Source: Bradyrhizobiaceae bacterium
GTDB lineage: Bacteria > Pseudomonadota > Alphaproteobacteria > Rhizobiales > Xanthobacteraceae
Direction: 5' to 3'
Assembly: GCA_003963435.1 (NCBI GenBank)
Contig: RXJC01000004.1
Location: 1-64,000, forward strand
Length of the DNA: 64,000 nucleotides
Positions 1-7,542 of the stretch are shown in pieces. The notes beneath the pieces were generated by a model. That model had not been told where the DNA came from and made no database searches. It saw only the letters and a list, made by a program, of their open reading frames with translations. Position numbers and translations under genes: made by a program. Position 1 is the stretch's first letter. Every line of letters begins with the position of its first letter.

Positions 1-1394
1 TCCGGCCCGAAGCAGGAGAACTTTGCCGGGAAATATCCGTCGCGGCTCTGGAAGCCGTCGAGTGCTTGCTGCGAATGATAGCTGTCATCGGGGAACTCGC
101 CCCACTTGCCCAACGCGGCGACCGCCAGGCAATGCGGCGTCGAAGCGGGAAACTGCACCGGCCCCGAGGAATTGCCCGCGGCAATGATGCAGGCCATGCC
201 CATTTGCTTGGCCCGGATGATGCGATCCTCGATGATCCGGGAAGGCTCGCCGCCACCCAGGCTCATATTGGCGACGTCGATGCCGTGCTCCATGCAGTAA
301 TCGAGCGCAGAGACGAGATCGCTGAACCGGCCGCCCGGGAAGATACGGCAGACATGGATTTCTGCCGCGGGAGCGAAGCCGCGGATTCCGCCGCCGGGGC
401 CGACGGGGCCGCCGGCGATGATTCCAGCGCAATGCGAGCCGTGGCCGATCGTGTCGACGGTCCACGCCGCTTTGTCGTTGCCGACGATGCTGGTGCCTTC
501 CGTGATTCCGTGCAGGTTGCGGTGCGTTGGCGCCAGGCCGGAATCGATGATCGCGATCTTGATACCGGCGCCATCAAAGGACGGCGGCAGACGATCAAGA
601 CCCATCGCGCGCTCCCCCCACCCCATCAATTGCTGGCCGGGGAAGTTCCGCAAGACCGCGCCGAGCGCCCTCACGGCGATCCGGTTGACGCTGTTGGGAA
701 CGAGCTGCGGACGATCGAGCCAGAAGGTCCAGTAGTCGATCTTCGGTTTGACGAGGATCGAGCGGATGGTCTCCGGAGTTTCGCCTTGGAGGGTCACCGT
801 GGCACGGCCGGCGGCGTCGGTGATGCCCTGTGCCGGCCACATGCTGCCGAACACATAGACCTCGGCCTCGGACAGCGGGCCGTCCTGGCCCAAGACTTCG
901 ATCGTCGCAGTGAAGCCGTCGGCCAGCGGTGTCAGCACCCCTGGATTGGGAAGCTGCGGCGTGGTCGGATCGAGCATGTAGGCCAGCCGCTCGTCACGTT
1001 CCACCGCGCAACGCTCTCCTGCCTGGGTCTGCAGCAACTTGGCCTTGTCGGGAGTCATCTTGGCGAGGACCAGCGGACTGAGTGGCACTTGTCCAAGCTC
1101 TGCGCTCTGAAATCCGAACAGGCGCGGCGGAGACACCGTCTTCACCACCTCGATGTCGGGGCTGTTGGTGAGCTGCTGGGTCAGAAAATCAATGCTGAAG
1201 GTCTCGAGCCCGGGTCGCTGCTGCGGCGCGATCATGAATTGCGCCGGGCGCGATGACAGCGTCGCGGACCCCTGCCCTGGTGCCGGTGACTGGCCGGCGC
1301 CGTGTTCCGAAGCCGCCCCGTTGCCGATTGCCGCCGATTCGGTCGCGCCGTGCTCACCGTGCGCGGAAGTTCCTGATTTGCCTCTTGTGGCCAT
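1..1394 (-). CDS. S8 family (subtilisin-like) serine peptidase, C-terminus beyond window
   Basis: The reading frame starts at ATG 1394 and stays open to base 1, so the C-terminal part is missing. A Gly/Ala/Ser-rich N-terminus and a region resembling a carboxypeptidase-regulatory beta domain precede the catalytic domain. The catalytic Asp lies in IAIIDSGLA (about residue 280), the His in GHGSHCAG (about 316) and the oxyanion-hole Asn in AAGNSSG (about 405). The Ser motif (GTS) must lie outside the window. No classical signal peptide is visible, so its location is unclear. It is the last gene seen of a minus-strand set with a free propeptide-like protein, a repeat protein and a SARP regulator, so one of those proteins may be its inhibitor or substrate (inference). 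Family assignment is firm; substrate is unknown. Confidence 0.88.
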   Translation of the reverse strand, partial: MATRGKSGTSAHGEHGATESAAIGNGAASEHGAGQSPAPGQGSATLSSRPAQFMIAPQQRPGLETFSIDFLTQQLTNSPDIEVVKTVSPPRLFGFQSAELGQVPLSPLVLAKMTPDKAKLLQTQAGERCAVERDERLAYMLDPTTPQLPNPGVLTPLADGFTATIEVLGQDGPLSEAEVYVFGSMWPAQGITDAAGRATVTLQGETPETIRSILVKPKIDYWTFWLDRPQLVPNSVNRIAVRALGAVLRNFPGQQLMGWGERAMGLDRLPPSFDGAGIKIAIIDSGLAPTHRNLHGITEGTSIVGNDKAAWTVDTIGHGSHCAGIIAGGPVGPGGGIRGFAPAAEIHVCRIFPGGRFSDLVSALDYCMEHGIDVANMSLGGGEPSRIIEDRIIRAKQMGMACIIAAGNSSGPVQFPASTPHCLAVAALGKWGEFPDDSYHSQQALDGFQSRDGYFPAKFSCFGP

Positions 1395-1445
1395 CTGCGG
1401 CCTCCTTGATGTTTGGCGTGTCCAATGTTTGCCCACCGAAATCAG

Positions 1446-1676
1446 TCAGTCGGCATCGAATGGCTTCAGCGCTGAATCCGGTTCGACCACGAGCGTGGCA
1501 AACGTCGATTTCAGGCGATCGGCCTGTGTCTTCGTCATCGAAAGGATGACGACGTCGGGAGCGACTTGCGCGACTCGCTTCACGCCGGGTTCACGCTGCA
1601 AGTGTTCGTTGAGCTGACCGGATTGGACCGGGTCTCCCTGCACGATGAATTGCTGCGACGCGTTTGAATCCGCCAT
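1446..1676 (-). CDS. Small protein resembling a stand-alone subtilase propeptide (inhibitor I9-like)
   Basis: This 76-residue protein starts at ATG 1676 behind a GGA-type ribosome site; an in-frame GTG at 1691 would add five residues. The C-terminal half runs from a VAQVAPDVVILSM strand to FATLVVEPDSALKPF. That strand pattern and the closing VEPD segment are how I9 propeptides of S8 peptidases end. It lies about 50 bp upstream of the S8 peptidase on the same strand. I infer a trans-acting folding chaperone or inhibitor of that peptidase. The similarity is short and weak, so an unrelated hypothetical protein is possible. Confidence 0.6.
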   Translation of the reverse strand: MADSNASQQFIVQGDPVQSGQLNEHLQREPGVKRVAQVAPDVVILSMTKTQADRLKSTFATLVVEPDSALKPFDAD

Positions 1677-1739
1677 CTGGTTTCCATCCACATCTGTGCG
1701 CAGAGGGGCGGGCTTGCGCCCGCCCGCTACGCGTTGGGT

Positions 1740-2762
1740 CTAGTGCATCGTGCCACCGGGTTGGCCGGCGTTGAAGACGCCGAGTTGGCGACCGATATCC
1801 AGGCCGGTCTGGGCACCCTGGCCGATCTTCTTCAGCACGCTCCAGAAGCTCTGCAGCTCCATGTCGGAGACTTGTGCCGCAGCAGGCTGATCGCCGGGGC
1901 CGGCGCTGAACACGCCGAGCTGATGGCCGATATTCACCCCGGTCTGCACGCCCTGCCCGATCTTCTTCAGCACGCTCCAGAAGCTCTGCAGCTCCATGTC
2001 GGTCGGCGGGGCGCTTGCTGCCGGCTGCAGGCCGGGCTGGCCGGCGCTGAACACGCCGAGCTGGTGGCCGATATTCACACCGGTCTGCACGCCCTGGCCG
2101 ATCTTCTTCAGCACGCTCCAGAAGCTCTGCAGCTCCATGTCGGAGACCTGCGCCGCAGCAGGTTGACCGCCGGGGCCGGCACTGAATACGCCGAGCTGGT
2201 GACCGATATTCACACCGGTCTGCACGCCCTGCCCGATCTTCTTCAGCACGCTCCAGAAGCTCTGCAGCTCCATGTCGGAGACCTGCGCCGCGGCGGGCTG
2301 ATCGCCGGGGCCCGCGCTGAACACGCCGAGCTGGTGGCCGATATTCACCCCGGTCTGCACGCCCTGACCGATCTTCTTCAACACGCTCCAGAAGCTCTGC
2401 AGCTCCATGTCGGAGACCTGCGCCGCGGCGGGCTGATCGCCGGGGCCGGCGCTGAACACGCCGAGCTGGTGACCGACATTCAGGCCGGTCTGCACGCCCT
2501 GTCCGATCTTCTTCAGCACGCTCCAGAAGCTCTGCAGCTCCATGTCGGAGACCTGCACCGAACCCTGCGGCATGTCCGGACCGACGGAAAACGGCAGGAA
2601 ACCTCCGCCGATGTTCCCCACGACGCCGCCGATATTCTTTCCTCTCTTGCCGCCGAGCAGGTTGCCGATGACGCGTCCGGCCGCACCGCCGAGGATCGAG
2701 CCGAATATGCCCTGCGGGTCCAATTGGCCGTAGTCCTCAGTCTGTTGCTGAATTCCAGTCAT
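1740..2762 (-). CDS. Repeat protein: glycine-zipper head plus six 45-residue amphipathic repeats
   Basis: The protein has 340 residues from ATG 2762, chosen because AGGAG lies about 9 bases upstream; a longer frame to 2831 lacks this. Residues about 15-65 are Gly-rich with GxxxG spacing (IGNLLGGKRGKNIGG). Six tandem repeats follow, each holding DMELQSFWSVLKKIGQG and then an hQLGVF segment, joined by Pro/Ala linkers such as GPGDQPAAAQ. The FWSVLKKIGQGVQTG stretch reads as an amphipathic cationic helix. No family was recognised. The layout resembles a polyprotein or multivalent scaffold. With a subtilase and a propeptide-like gene downstream, release of peptide units by proteolysis is a testable inference. 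Confidence 0.8.
   Translation of the reverse strand: MTGIQQQTEDYGQLDPQGIFGSILGGAAGRVIGNLLGGKRGKNIGGVVGNIGGGFLPFSVGPDMPQGSVQVSDMELQSFWSVLKKIGQGVQTGLNVGHQLGVFSAGPGDQPAAAQVSDMELQSFWSVLKKIGQGVQTGVNIGHQLGVFSAGPGDQPAAAQVSDMELQSFWSVLKKIGQGVQTGVNIGHQLGVFSAGPGGQPAAAQVSDMELQSFWSVLKKIGQGVQTGVNIGHQLGVFSAGQPGLQPAASAPPTDMELQSFWSVLKKIGQGVQTGVNIGHQLGVFSAGPGDQPAAAQVSDMELQSFWSVLKKIGQGAQTGLDIGRQLGVFNAGQPGGTMH
1743..2552 (-). repeat. Six-copy 135-bp in-frame tandem repeat
   Basis: The shared 10-mer CTGCAGCTCC recurs at 1851, 1986, 2127, 2262, 2397 and 2532, giving spacings of 135, 141, 135, 135 and 135 bp. The 141-bp step reflects a linker two residues longer. Copies are almost identical at the DNA level, including synonymous positions. 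That points to recent duplication or ongoing homogenisation. Confidence 0.95.
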
Positions 2763-2858
2763 GATCAAAATCTCCTGATGAAGTGCCTGACCCGCGAGCG
2801 ACACGCGCTCTCCATAGAGAGGCGGGATCACTACGCACGATTGTGCGAGCGGCTAAGG

Positions 2859-3686
2859 CTAAGACAGGGATCGTGATGCAGGCGTCACGTCGAGCGTGAA
2901 AGTTGCGTCAAAGTTCTTGGCCCGATGCAATTTGAGTGAAGCGGATTTCAAGGGGGCCGCATGGAACGTGCGGCGGATTTCACGCTGCAGCCGTTCGGTC
3001 TCCTGCTCCGGCACCGCGCGGACTTCGCGCCACAGCACCGAGCGGCAAAGATCGTACTGACGCAACGCGTCGGTACGGCGACCTTGCTGCGTGTAGCAGC
3101 GCATCACGACGCGATGAACCTCCTCCTGAAGCGGGTCGATCGCAAGAATGCGCAGCGCGAGCGCAATCGCTATGTCCATATGCTCGCGTCCGCCGGCGTC
3201 CAGCAGCCCCGCGAGCGCCTGCATCGCTTGTGTCCTCAGTCGTTGGCGCTCGGCAGATAGCCAGGCTTCGAATTGGCATGAGGTCGAGCTGATGCCCTCG
3301 AGAAGGTCGCCTCGATAAAGCATCGCCGCGCGGGCCAACCGTTCGGGATCGCTTCCCGTCAGGAGCCGCTCGAATTCCCCGACATCGGTGCTGATGGCAT
3401 TCGGGCAGATGCGGATATCGCCGCGATCGGCAGAGATCACATCGGAATATTGCGGCAACTCACGCCGCAATGTGAGCAGAGCTTGTCGAAGGCTGGCGCG
3501 CGCGCGATCGCCGAAGTGACCGTCCCACAACAGCGTCGCGAGCTTGCCGCGTGAAATGGCTCGAGGGGAACTGAGCGCCACATAGCCAAGAAGAGTTGCA
3601 GCCTTGCGACTGGGGATCAACACCGACTCGCCGGAAGCACGCACGACTTCGACACCGCCGAAGAGATTGATCTGGAGCAGCGACAT
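2859..3686 (-). CDS. SARP/BTAD-type transcriptional regulator
   Basis: The protein has 275 residues from ATG 3686, with AAGGA upstream. The N-terminal 95 residues form the OmpR-like winged helix of the SARP family: INLFGGVEV, then SRKAATLLGYVAL and the RASLRQALLTLRREL recognition region. Residues 100-245 form the bacterial transcriptional activator (BTAD) helical domain (AMLYRGDLLEGI, ERLRTQAM-like and GRRTDALRQYDLC segments). No receiver, ATPase or TPR extension follows. SARP proteins activate specialised secretion or metabolite clusters in actinobacteria and occur singly in rhizobia. It is transcribed toward the repeat-protein and peptidase genes and is their likely activator (inference from position). 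Confidence 0.85.
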   Translation of the reverse strand: MSLLQINLFGGVEVVRASGESVLIPSRKAATLLGYVALSSPRAISRGKLATLLWDGHFGDRARASLRQALLTLRRELPQYSDVISADRGDIRICPNAISTDVGEFERLLTGSDPERLARAAMLYRGDLLEGISSTSCQFEAWLSAERQRLRTQAMQALAGLLDAGGREHMDIAIALALRILAIDPLQEEVHRVVMRCYTQQGRRTDALRQYDLCRSVLWREVRAVPEQETERLQREIRRTFHAAPLKSASLKLHRAKNFDATFTLDVTPASRSLS

Positions 3687-3750
3687 TGTCCTTTTCCTTC
3701 GGTCATTGTCCTCTGTCCCTCAGTCTATCTAGGGGCGAACACTCTTCTTA

Positions 3751-3762
3751 TGATCATGATCA
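3751..3762. promoter_or_regulatory. Perfect 12-bp palindrome upstream of the SARP gene
   Basis: TGATCATGATCA is self-complementary and lies 65 bp upstream of the SARP start. It could be an operator for that gene. No matching second copy was noticed near other genes. Confidence 0.35.
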
Positions 3763-4436
3763 CTAAAGATACGGACAGCGCCGATTGGCCGCACATCGCC
3801 GATCAGTCCCGAATGCTCTTATGGACACCATACAATCTGAGTTAGACAAAGCAATGGAACTCGCTTGGCGCCGTGTCAGCAATTTGTGAGACTGCTGATT
3901 TCAAATGTGTGATGTAGCCCATAGGCAGAATGCGAGTTGCAGGCGCGGCGATCGCTCGCATTTGATGCAATCCTTGAACGACGAAGACCGAACAGCCACG
4001 CAAGACGTTCTGCATGACATGGCGCGCCGAACGGTATGCAAGTGTCGTCACCTCGCTGCGAAGGTTGCGCGAGTTGCTCGCGAGCGCACGCGCGTCGTGC
4101 ACCTGCCATGCTCGAGCTGAAACAACAGACGCTCAACGACACACCAGGTCATGCGTCAGAAGGTCGCGCGTGCGTCAGCCACAGTTACGTTCTTCTGAAT
4201 AGAAACTCGTGCGGCGGAGCGGCGCGATCTTTCGCCGAATACGTGCGGAAGGACGGGACCGTTCGCTGGTCGCAGCCTCTTTCCGAATCGTGGCAGTACA
4301 TCAGGAAATTATTTGAGATCGATGCCCCAGGACGTCTCGCTTTATTCGAGCCGGCATTTTAGGGCCGAACTCCTCGACAATGACGCGATCGCCCAGCCAT
4401 CGTAACCACGAAGGCGCCTTGCCACCCGACAGGCTG
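3763..4436. other. Intergenic region without a supported gene
   Basis: About 670 bp separate the SARP locus from the next operon. Short open frames occur on both strands (for example 4036-4362 plus and 3842-4102 minus). None has a convincing ribosome site, recognisable domain or composition like its neighbours. No tRNA-like fold or clear terminator was seen. Confidence 0.5.
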
Positions 4437-4871
4437 CTACTTCAGCGAAATCACGATAGCACTGAGGTTGGCGGCCATCTCCAGCCCGGCCTTTGGGCCT
4501 TGCAAGACCATCACGACGCCGTTGTCGTTTCGCAAGTGGACACCACCGGCGCCGGCGACCAGAGCGCCACCCCCGCCAACAGAGCTATAGGTGCCCGCGA
4601 AGTCGCGGACGTCTCTGATGCCGGACGCCCAGCCTTCCAGGCGGCCGGCCGTCGCGCCGGCCGTGACGCCGAGGCTTATTCCTGTGACGCGGAACGGATA
4701 GGTGCGGCCGCGATAGGTCAACACGCCGTTGCCGGCGCCGCCGCCAACCAGCAGGCCCGCCTTCACGATCTTGACCCGGACATGACCGGCAGCTTGCCCA
4801 AACGCGGGGCTCGCCGCAATGCCGACGGCAAACAGGGCGATCGCTGCAAGGCGGATGATCGACCGCAGCAT
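4437..4871 (-). CDS. Small exported protein, SYLF/EipA-like, copy A
   Basis: The protein has 144 residues. ATG 4871 is preferred because AGGGG lies just upstream; ATG 4883 is the alternative. A signal peptide (MLRSIIRLAAIALFAVG, cleavage after AFGQA) precedes a Gly-rich beta domain with GLLVGGGAGNGVL, YPFRVTGISLG, an RDVRDFAGTYSS turn and a LxNxNGVVMVLQGP strand. The pattern recalls SYLF (Ysc84) or DUF1134/EipA envelope proteins, but I could not settle which. A paralogue with the same motifs is encoded at 12710-13135. It is the last gene of the FixK-boxed DUF3300-DUF2950 operon and starts almost on the DUF2950 stop. A periplasmic or envelope role is inferred. Confidence 0.75.
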   Translation of the reverse strand: MLRSIIRLAAIALFAVGIAASPAFGQAAGHVRVKIVKAGLLVGGGAGNGVLTYRGRTYPFRVTGISLGVTAGATAGRLEGWASGIRDVRDFAGTYSSVGGGGALVAGAGGVHLRNDNGVVMVLQGPKAGLEMAANLSAIVISLK

Positions 4872-4884
4872 CGCGCCCCTCATC

Positions 4885-5799
4885 TCACGGTTTCGCCGCA
4901 TCGACCTTCTTCCAGGTCTGGTCGGGATCAAACAGCGTGAGGCGCTTGGCCACGAAGTCGGTGCGTTTACCGAGATCCTTCTGGTAGACGACACCGGCAT
5001 GATTGACCAGGAAGGTCATCACGCCGGAATTGCCGTACTCGGCCGGCCACGCAATCAGCGCGAAGCCGCCGATCATCTTGCCCTTGACCACGTAGTTCAA
5101 GGCGCCGCCGGGGGCGTCGGGCCCCTGCCCCTTCAGAATGCGGAAGTAGTAGCCGTGATAGGGCGTCATGCCCTCGCCGGCCTTGTAGCCCTCGCTCGAG
5201 GCTTGCGCCGCCAGTGGCCCGAGCGGGCTCGGATCGCTGTCGTCGCGCCAGAACAATCCATCCTTCTTGCCGGGCGAGGAGACGATGCGCTGGGCGTAGA
5301 CACCGGCGCCCTCGCCGCGGTCCTTGTCCGCATATTCGTTCTGCGCGTCGACGAAAGCGAGCGCGGTCTGAATCGCGTCAAGCTCGTTGCGCCCGATGCG
5401 GCGGCGAAGCACCTCGATGCGCCCTTCGTCAGTGTCGAATTCCCAGCCGGCCTTGGTGTTGACAAGCGGAATCGGGAACAGGAATTCGTCGGGCCCCAGG
5501 ATGAGGGTCGCGCTCTTGTTGCCCTCAGCCTTGATGCCGTGCCTGGCGTCATACATCGAGCTGAAACGCTGGCGGATGTCGTTGTCGGCAACCTCATCGC
5601 CGGAGAAGACGATATCCTCGGCCGCCCTGCCGAGCACCTTCAGGATATCGCGGGGTCCGCTCTTGACTGCGGCGGCAAGCGCCGCGGCCGCGTCCTCCGG
5701 CGTCTTGTAGGATTGCTGGGCTTGGGCCGCAGAACCAATCAGCGCAAATACGATCATGCCCGGCAACACCACGCGCCGGAGCGATTTCATACTGATCAT
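4885..5799 (-). CDS. DUF2950 family exported protein
   Basis: The protein has 304 residues with a signal peptide ending near AQAQQ. Family hallmarks are KTPEDAAAALAAAVKSG, a central DDSDPSPLGPLAAQA stretch, GMTPYHGYYFRIL, and the closing MTFLVNHAGVVYQKDLG followed by LFDPDQTWKKV. DUF2950 genes regularly neighbour DUF3300 genes, as here, where start and stop overlap by four bases (ATGA). The biochemical role is unknown; a periplasmic or outer-envelope partner of DUF3300 is likely. An ATG four codons in (MKSLRR) is an alternative start. Confidence 0.9.
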   Translation of the reverse strand: MISMKSLRRVVLPGMIVFALIGSAAQAQQSYKTPEDAAAALAAAVKSGPRDILKVLGRAAEDIVFSGDEVADNDIRQRFSSMYDARHGIKAEGNKSATLILGPDEFLFPIPLVNTKAGWEFDTDEGRIEVLRRRIGRNELDAIQTALAFVDAQNEYADKDRGEGAGVYAQRIVSSPGKKDGLFWRDDSDPSPLGPLAAQASSEGYKAGEGMTPYHGYYFRILKGQGPDAPGGALNYVVKGKMIGGFALIAWPAEYGNSGVMTFLVNHAGVVYQKDLGKRTDFVAKRLTLFDPDQTWKKVDAAKP

Positions 5800-7439
5800 G
5801 GCATCACCTCCGCAGGGATCTTCGCGCCGCCGGCGAGCCAGTCGCGGTAGGTGCGAAACGTCAGACCAAGCCTTTCATAATAGACGCGCAGATAGCCATC
5901 GTGGCCGCGGACCACAGCGTCAGGCATCACCTGCTCGACCTCCTGCGCCATCACGCCGACATAGGCCTTGTCGCTGCCGATATAGCTGAAGCGATAGTAG
6001 CCGAGGCCGTTGGCGAGGTGGCCGAGCAGGACGATGTCGTGCTTCAGCGCGATATCCGAGCGCCGGCCGCCGCCGCCACCGCCGCGGCCTCCGCCACCAC
6101 CAAAGCCGCCTCCGCCACCGCGGCCCGCCATGCTCGGTCCGCCGCCACCGCCACGCGGCATGCTCGCCATGCTCGATCGCCCGCGCTCTGATGCCGCAGC
6201 CGCCGAACGACCGGACGAGACGTTCATCGCGCCACCGCGATTGGCTGCACTGCCGCCGGCGCGGTTCGCGGCCTTGGCGCGATCGCCGCCGCCCTTGGCA
6301 GCAGCCTTGCCCCGGTCATCACCGCCCTTTGCACCACTCTTGGCTGCACCACTCTTGGCGCGGTCCGCGGCCCCCGCACGGTCGCCGCTGCCAGGCCGAT
6401 CGCTCCGATTGCCGGCACGGTCACCCGCACGATCACCGGCCCGGTCGCCTGCGCGATCTCCAGCCCGGTCTCCCGCGCCCTGATCGGGACGCAGCACCTG
6501 GTTTCCGTCACGGCCGCGGAAGTCCATCCGGTCCGATGCGCCGGCCTTCAGATTGTTATTGCCGAAGCGCTGCTGAACGTTGGTGTTGCTGTAGCGCACG
6601 CCTTGCCGATGGGCGGGATTATGCTGCCAGCCGTTGCCGATGTTCGTGGTGCGGTGATTGACGTAGACGTTGCGGTTGCTCCAATTGCAGCCACCGCCCC
6701 AGTAATTGCCCCAGCGCCCGATCGCCCAGGCCGTGCCGAACGCGATGCCCGCCGCCACCACTCCAGCGCCGATATAGGACGGATAGCCCCAATAATACGG
6801 CGGATATTCCACATAAGGCCAGCTGCCATAGACGGTGGCCGGGTCGTAATATGGCACATACATCGCTGCGGGATCGGCCTGCTGGATCACGACGACCTGC
6901 TTGCCTTCCTGAGACTGGACGCTGACCTTCTGTTGCTTGGTGGTGACCAGCTTCTTGTTGTCATAGGCCTTGTTGCGCAGCCGTTGGATGGCGTCCATCA
7001 CGTCGGGCTGCTGGGCAAGAAAGGCGTCGCCGAGCTTCTTGGTCCAGTCGAGTTGATCGCTCATCATGGTCAGGACATCGGCGGTGCTGGCCAGCGCCTT
7101 GACGCTGTCGTCCCAGCCCTGCTTGTCCACCTCTGTCTTCAGCGCGTCGCCCTTCAGGGTCTTGCGCTCCTTCAGCCAGCGGTCGGCCTGCACGATCTCC
7201 AGCGGATAGGTCGAGGCGGCCAGCACGTTGGCGAGCAGTTCGTCGGGATAAAGCGCGATCGGCGCGACCAGAGCCTCCAGCTGCTCGGGTTTCAGAAGCT
7301 CGGCCGTCGGCGCGGCCGGATTCGCCGGCTGCGCCTGGGGGGCGGCCGCGACCGGCTTGTCGGTCGTCTGGGCCGACACGCAAACGGGCATCCCCAGCAA
7401 CAGCGCAAGCGCCATCAACGTCTTGCCGCAGCGGATCAT
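5796..7439 (-). CDS. DUF3300 protein with S74-like C-terminal chaperone domain
   Basis: The protein has 547 residues. ATG 7439 is chosen because GGAGG sits five bases upstream. After a signal peptide comes DUF3300 proper (EQLEALVAPIALYPDELLA, then VVVIQQADPAAMYVPYYDP and a Tyr/Trp-rich stretch). A low-complexity tract follows with five AGDR steps and runs of GGGGG. The last 85 residues (SDIALKHDI, YVGVMAQEVEQVMPDAV, YLRVYYERLGL) match the intramolecular chaperone/autoprotease domain of peptidase family S74, including the SD..LK.DI start where the nucleophile Ser lies. The protein may therefore trimerise and self-cleave (inference). A FixK box lies 62 bp upstream of the start. Confidence 0.9.
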   Translation of the reverse strand: MIRCGKTLMALALLLGMPVCVSAQTTDKPVAAAPQAQPANPAAPTAELLKPEQLEALVAPIALYPDELLANVLAASTYPLEIVQADRWLKERKTLKGDALKTEVDKQGWDDSVKALASTADVLTMMSDQLDWTKKLGDAFLAQQPDVMDAIQRLRNKAYDNKKLVTTKQQKVSVQSQEGKQVVVIQQADPAAMYVPYYDPATVYGSWPYVEYPPYYWGYPSYIGAGVVAAGIAFGTAWAIGRWGNYWGGGCNWSNRNVYVNHRTTNIGNGWQHNPAHRQGVRYSNTNVQQRFGNNNLKAGASDRMDFRGRDGNQVLRPDQGAGDRAGDRAGDRAGDRAGDRAGNRSDRPGSGDRAGAADRAKSGAAKSGAKGGDDRGKAAAKGGGDRAKAANRAGGSAANRGGAMNVSSGRSAAAASERGRSSMASMPRGGGGGPSMAGRGGGGGFGGGGGRGGGGGGRRSDIALKHDIVLLGHLANGLGYYRFSYIGSDKAYVGVMAQEVEQVMPDAVVRGHDGYLRVYYERLGLTFRTYRDWLAGGAKIPAEVMP

Positions 7440-7493
7440 CGCATCCTCCATCTCAATCCAGCCGAGACCATGAGATCGAGAGACCGACGTTCA

Positions 7494-7507
7494 TTGACAA
7501 AAATCAA
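7494..7507 (-). promoter_or_regulatory. FixK/FNR-type box upstream of DUF3300 operon
   Basis: TTGAC-N4-ATCAA is centred about 62 bp upstream of the DUF3300 start. That allows a class II (-41.5) promoter with a leader of about 20 nt. Confidence 0.75.
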
Positions 7508-7542
7508 CGAAACGCGCGTGTCGTCTGCTGCAACGCGGGATA

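Noticed and set aside
66..1256. Long plus-strand frame of 396 codons
   Set aside because: It is antisense to the S8 peptidase, whose catalytic motifs are intact on the minus strand. High GC makes such mirror frames.
1734..2876. Plus-strand repeat frame of 380 codons
   Set aside because: It shows the same periodicity because it is the complement of the repeat gene. The minus strand has the ribosome site and is co-directional with its neighbours.
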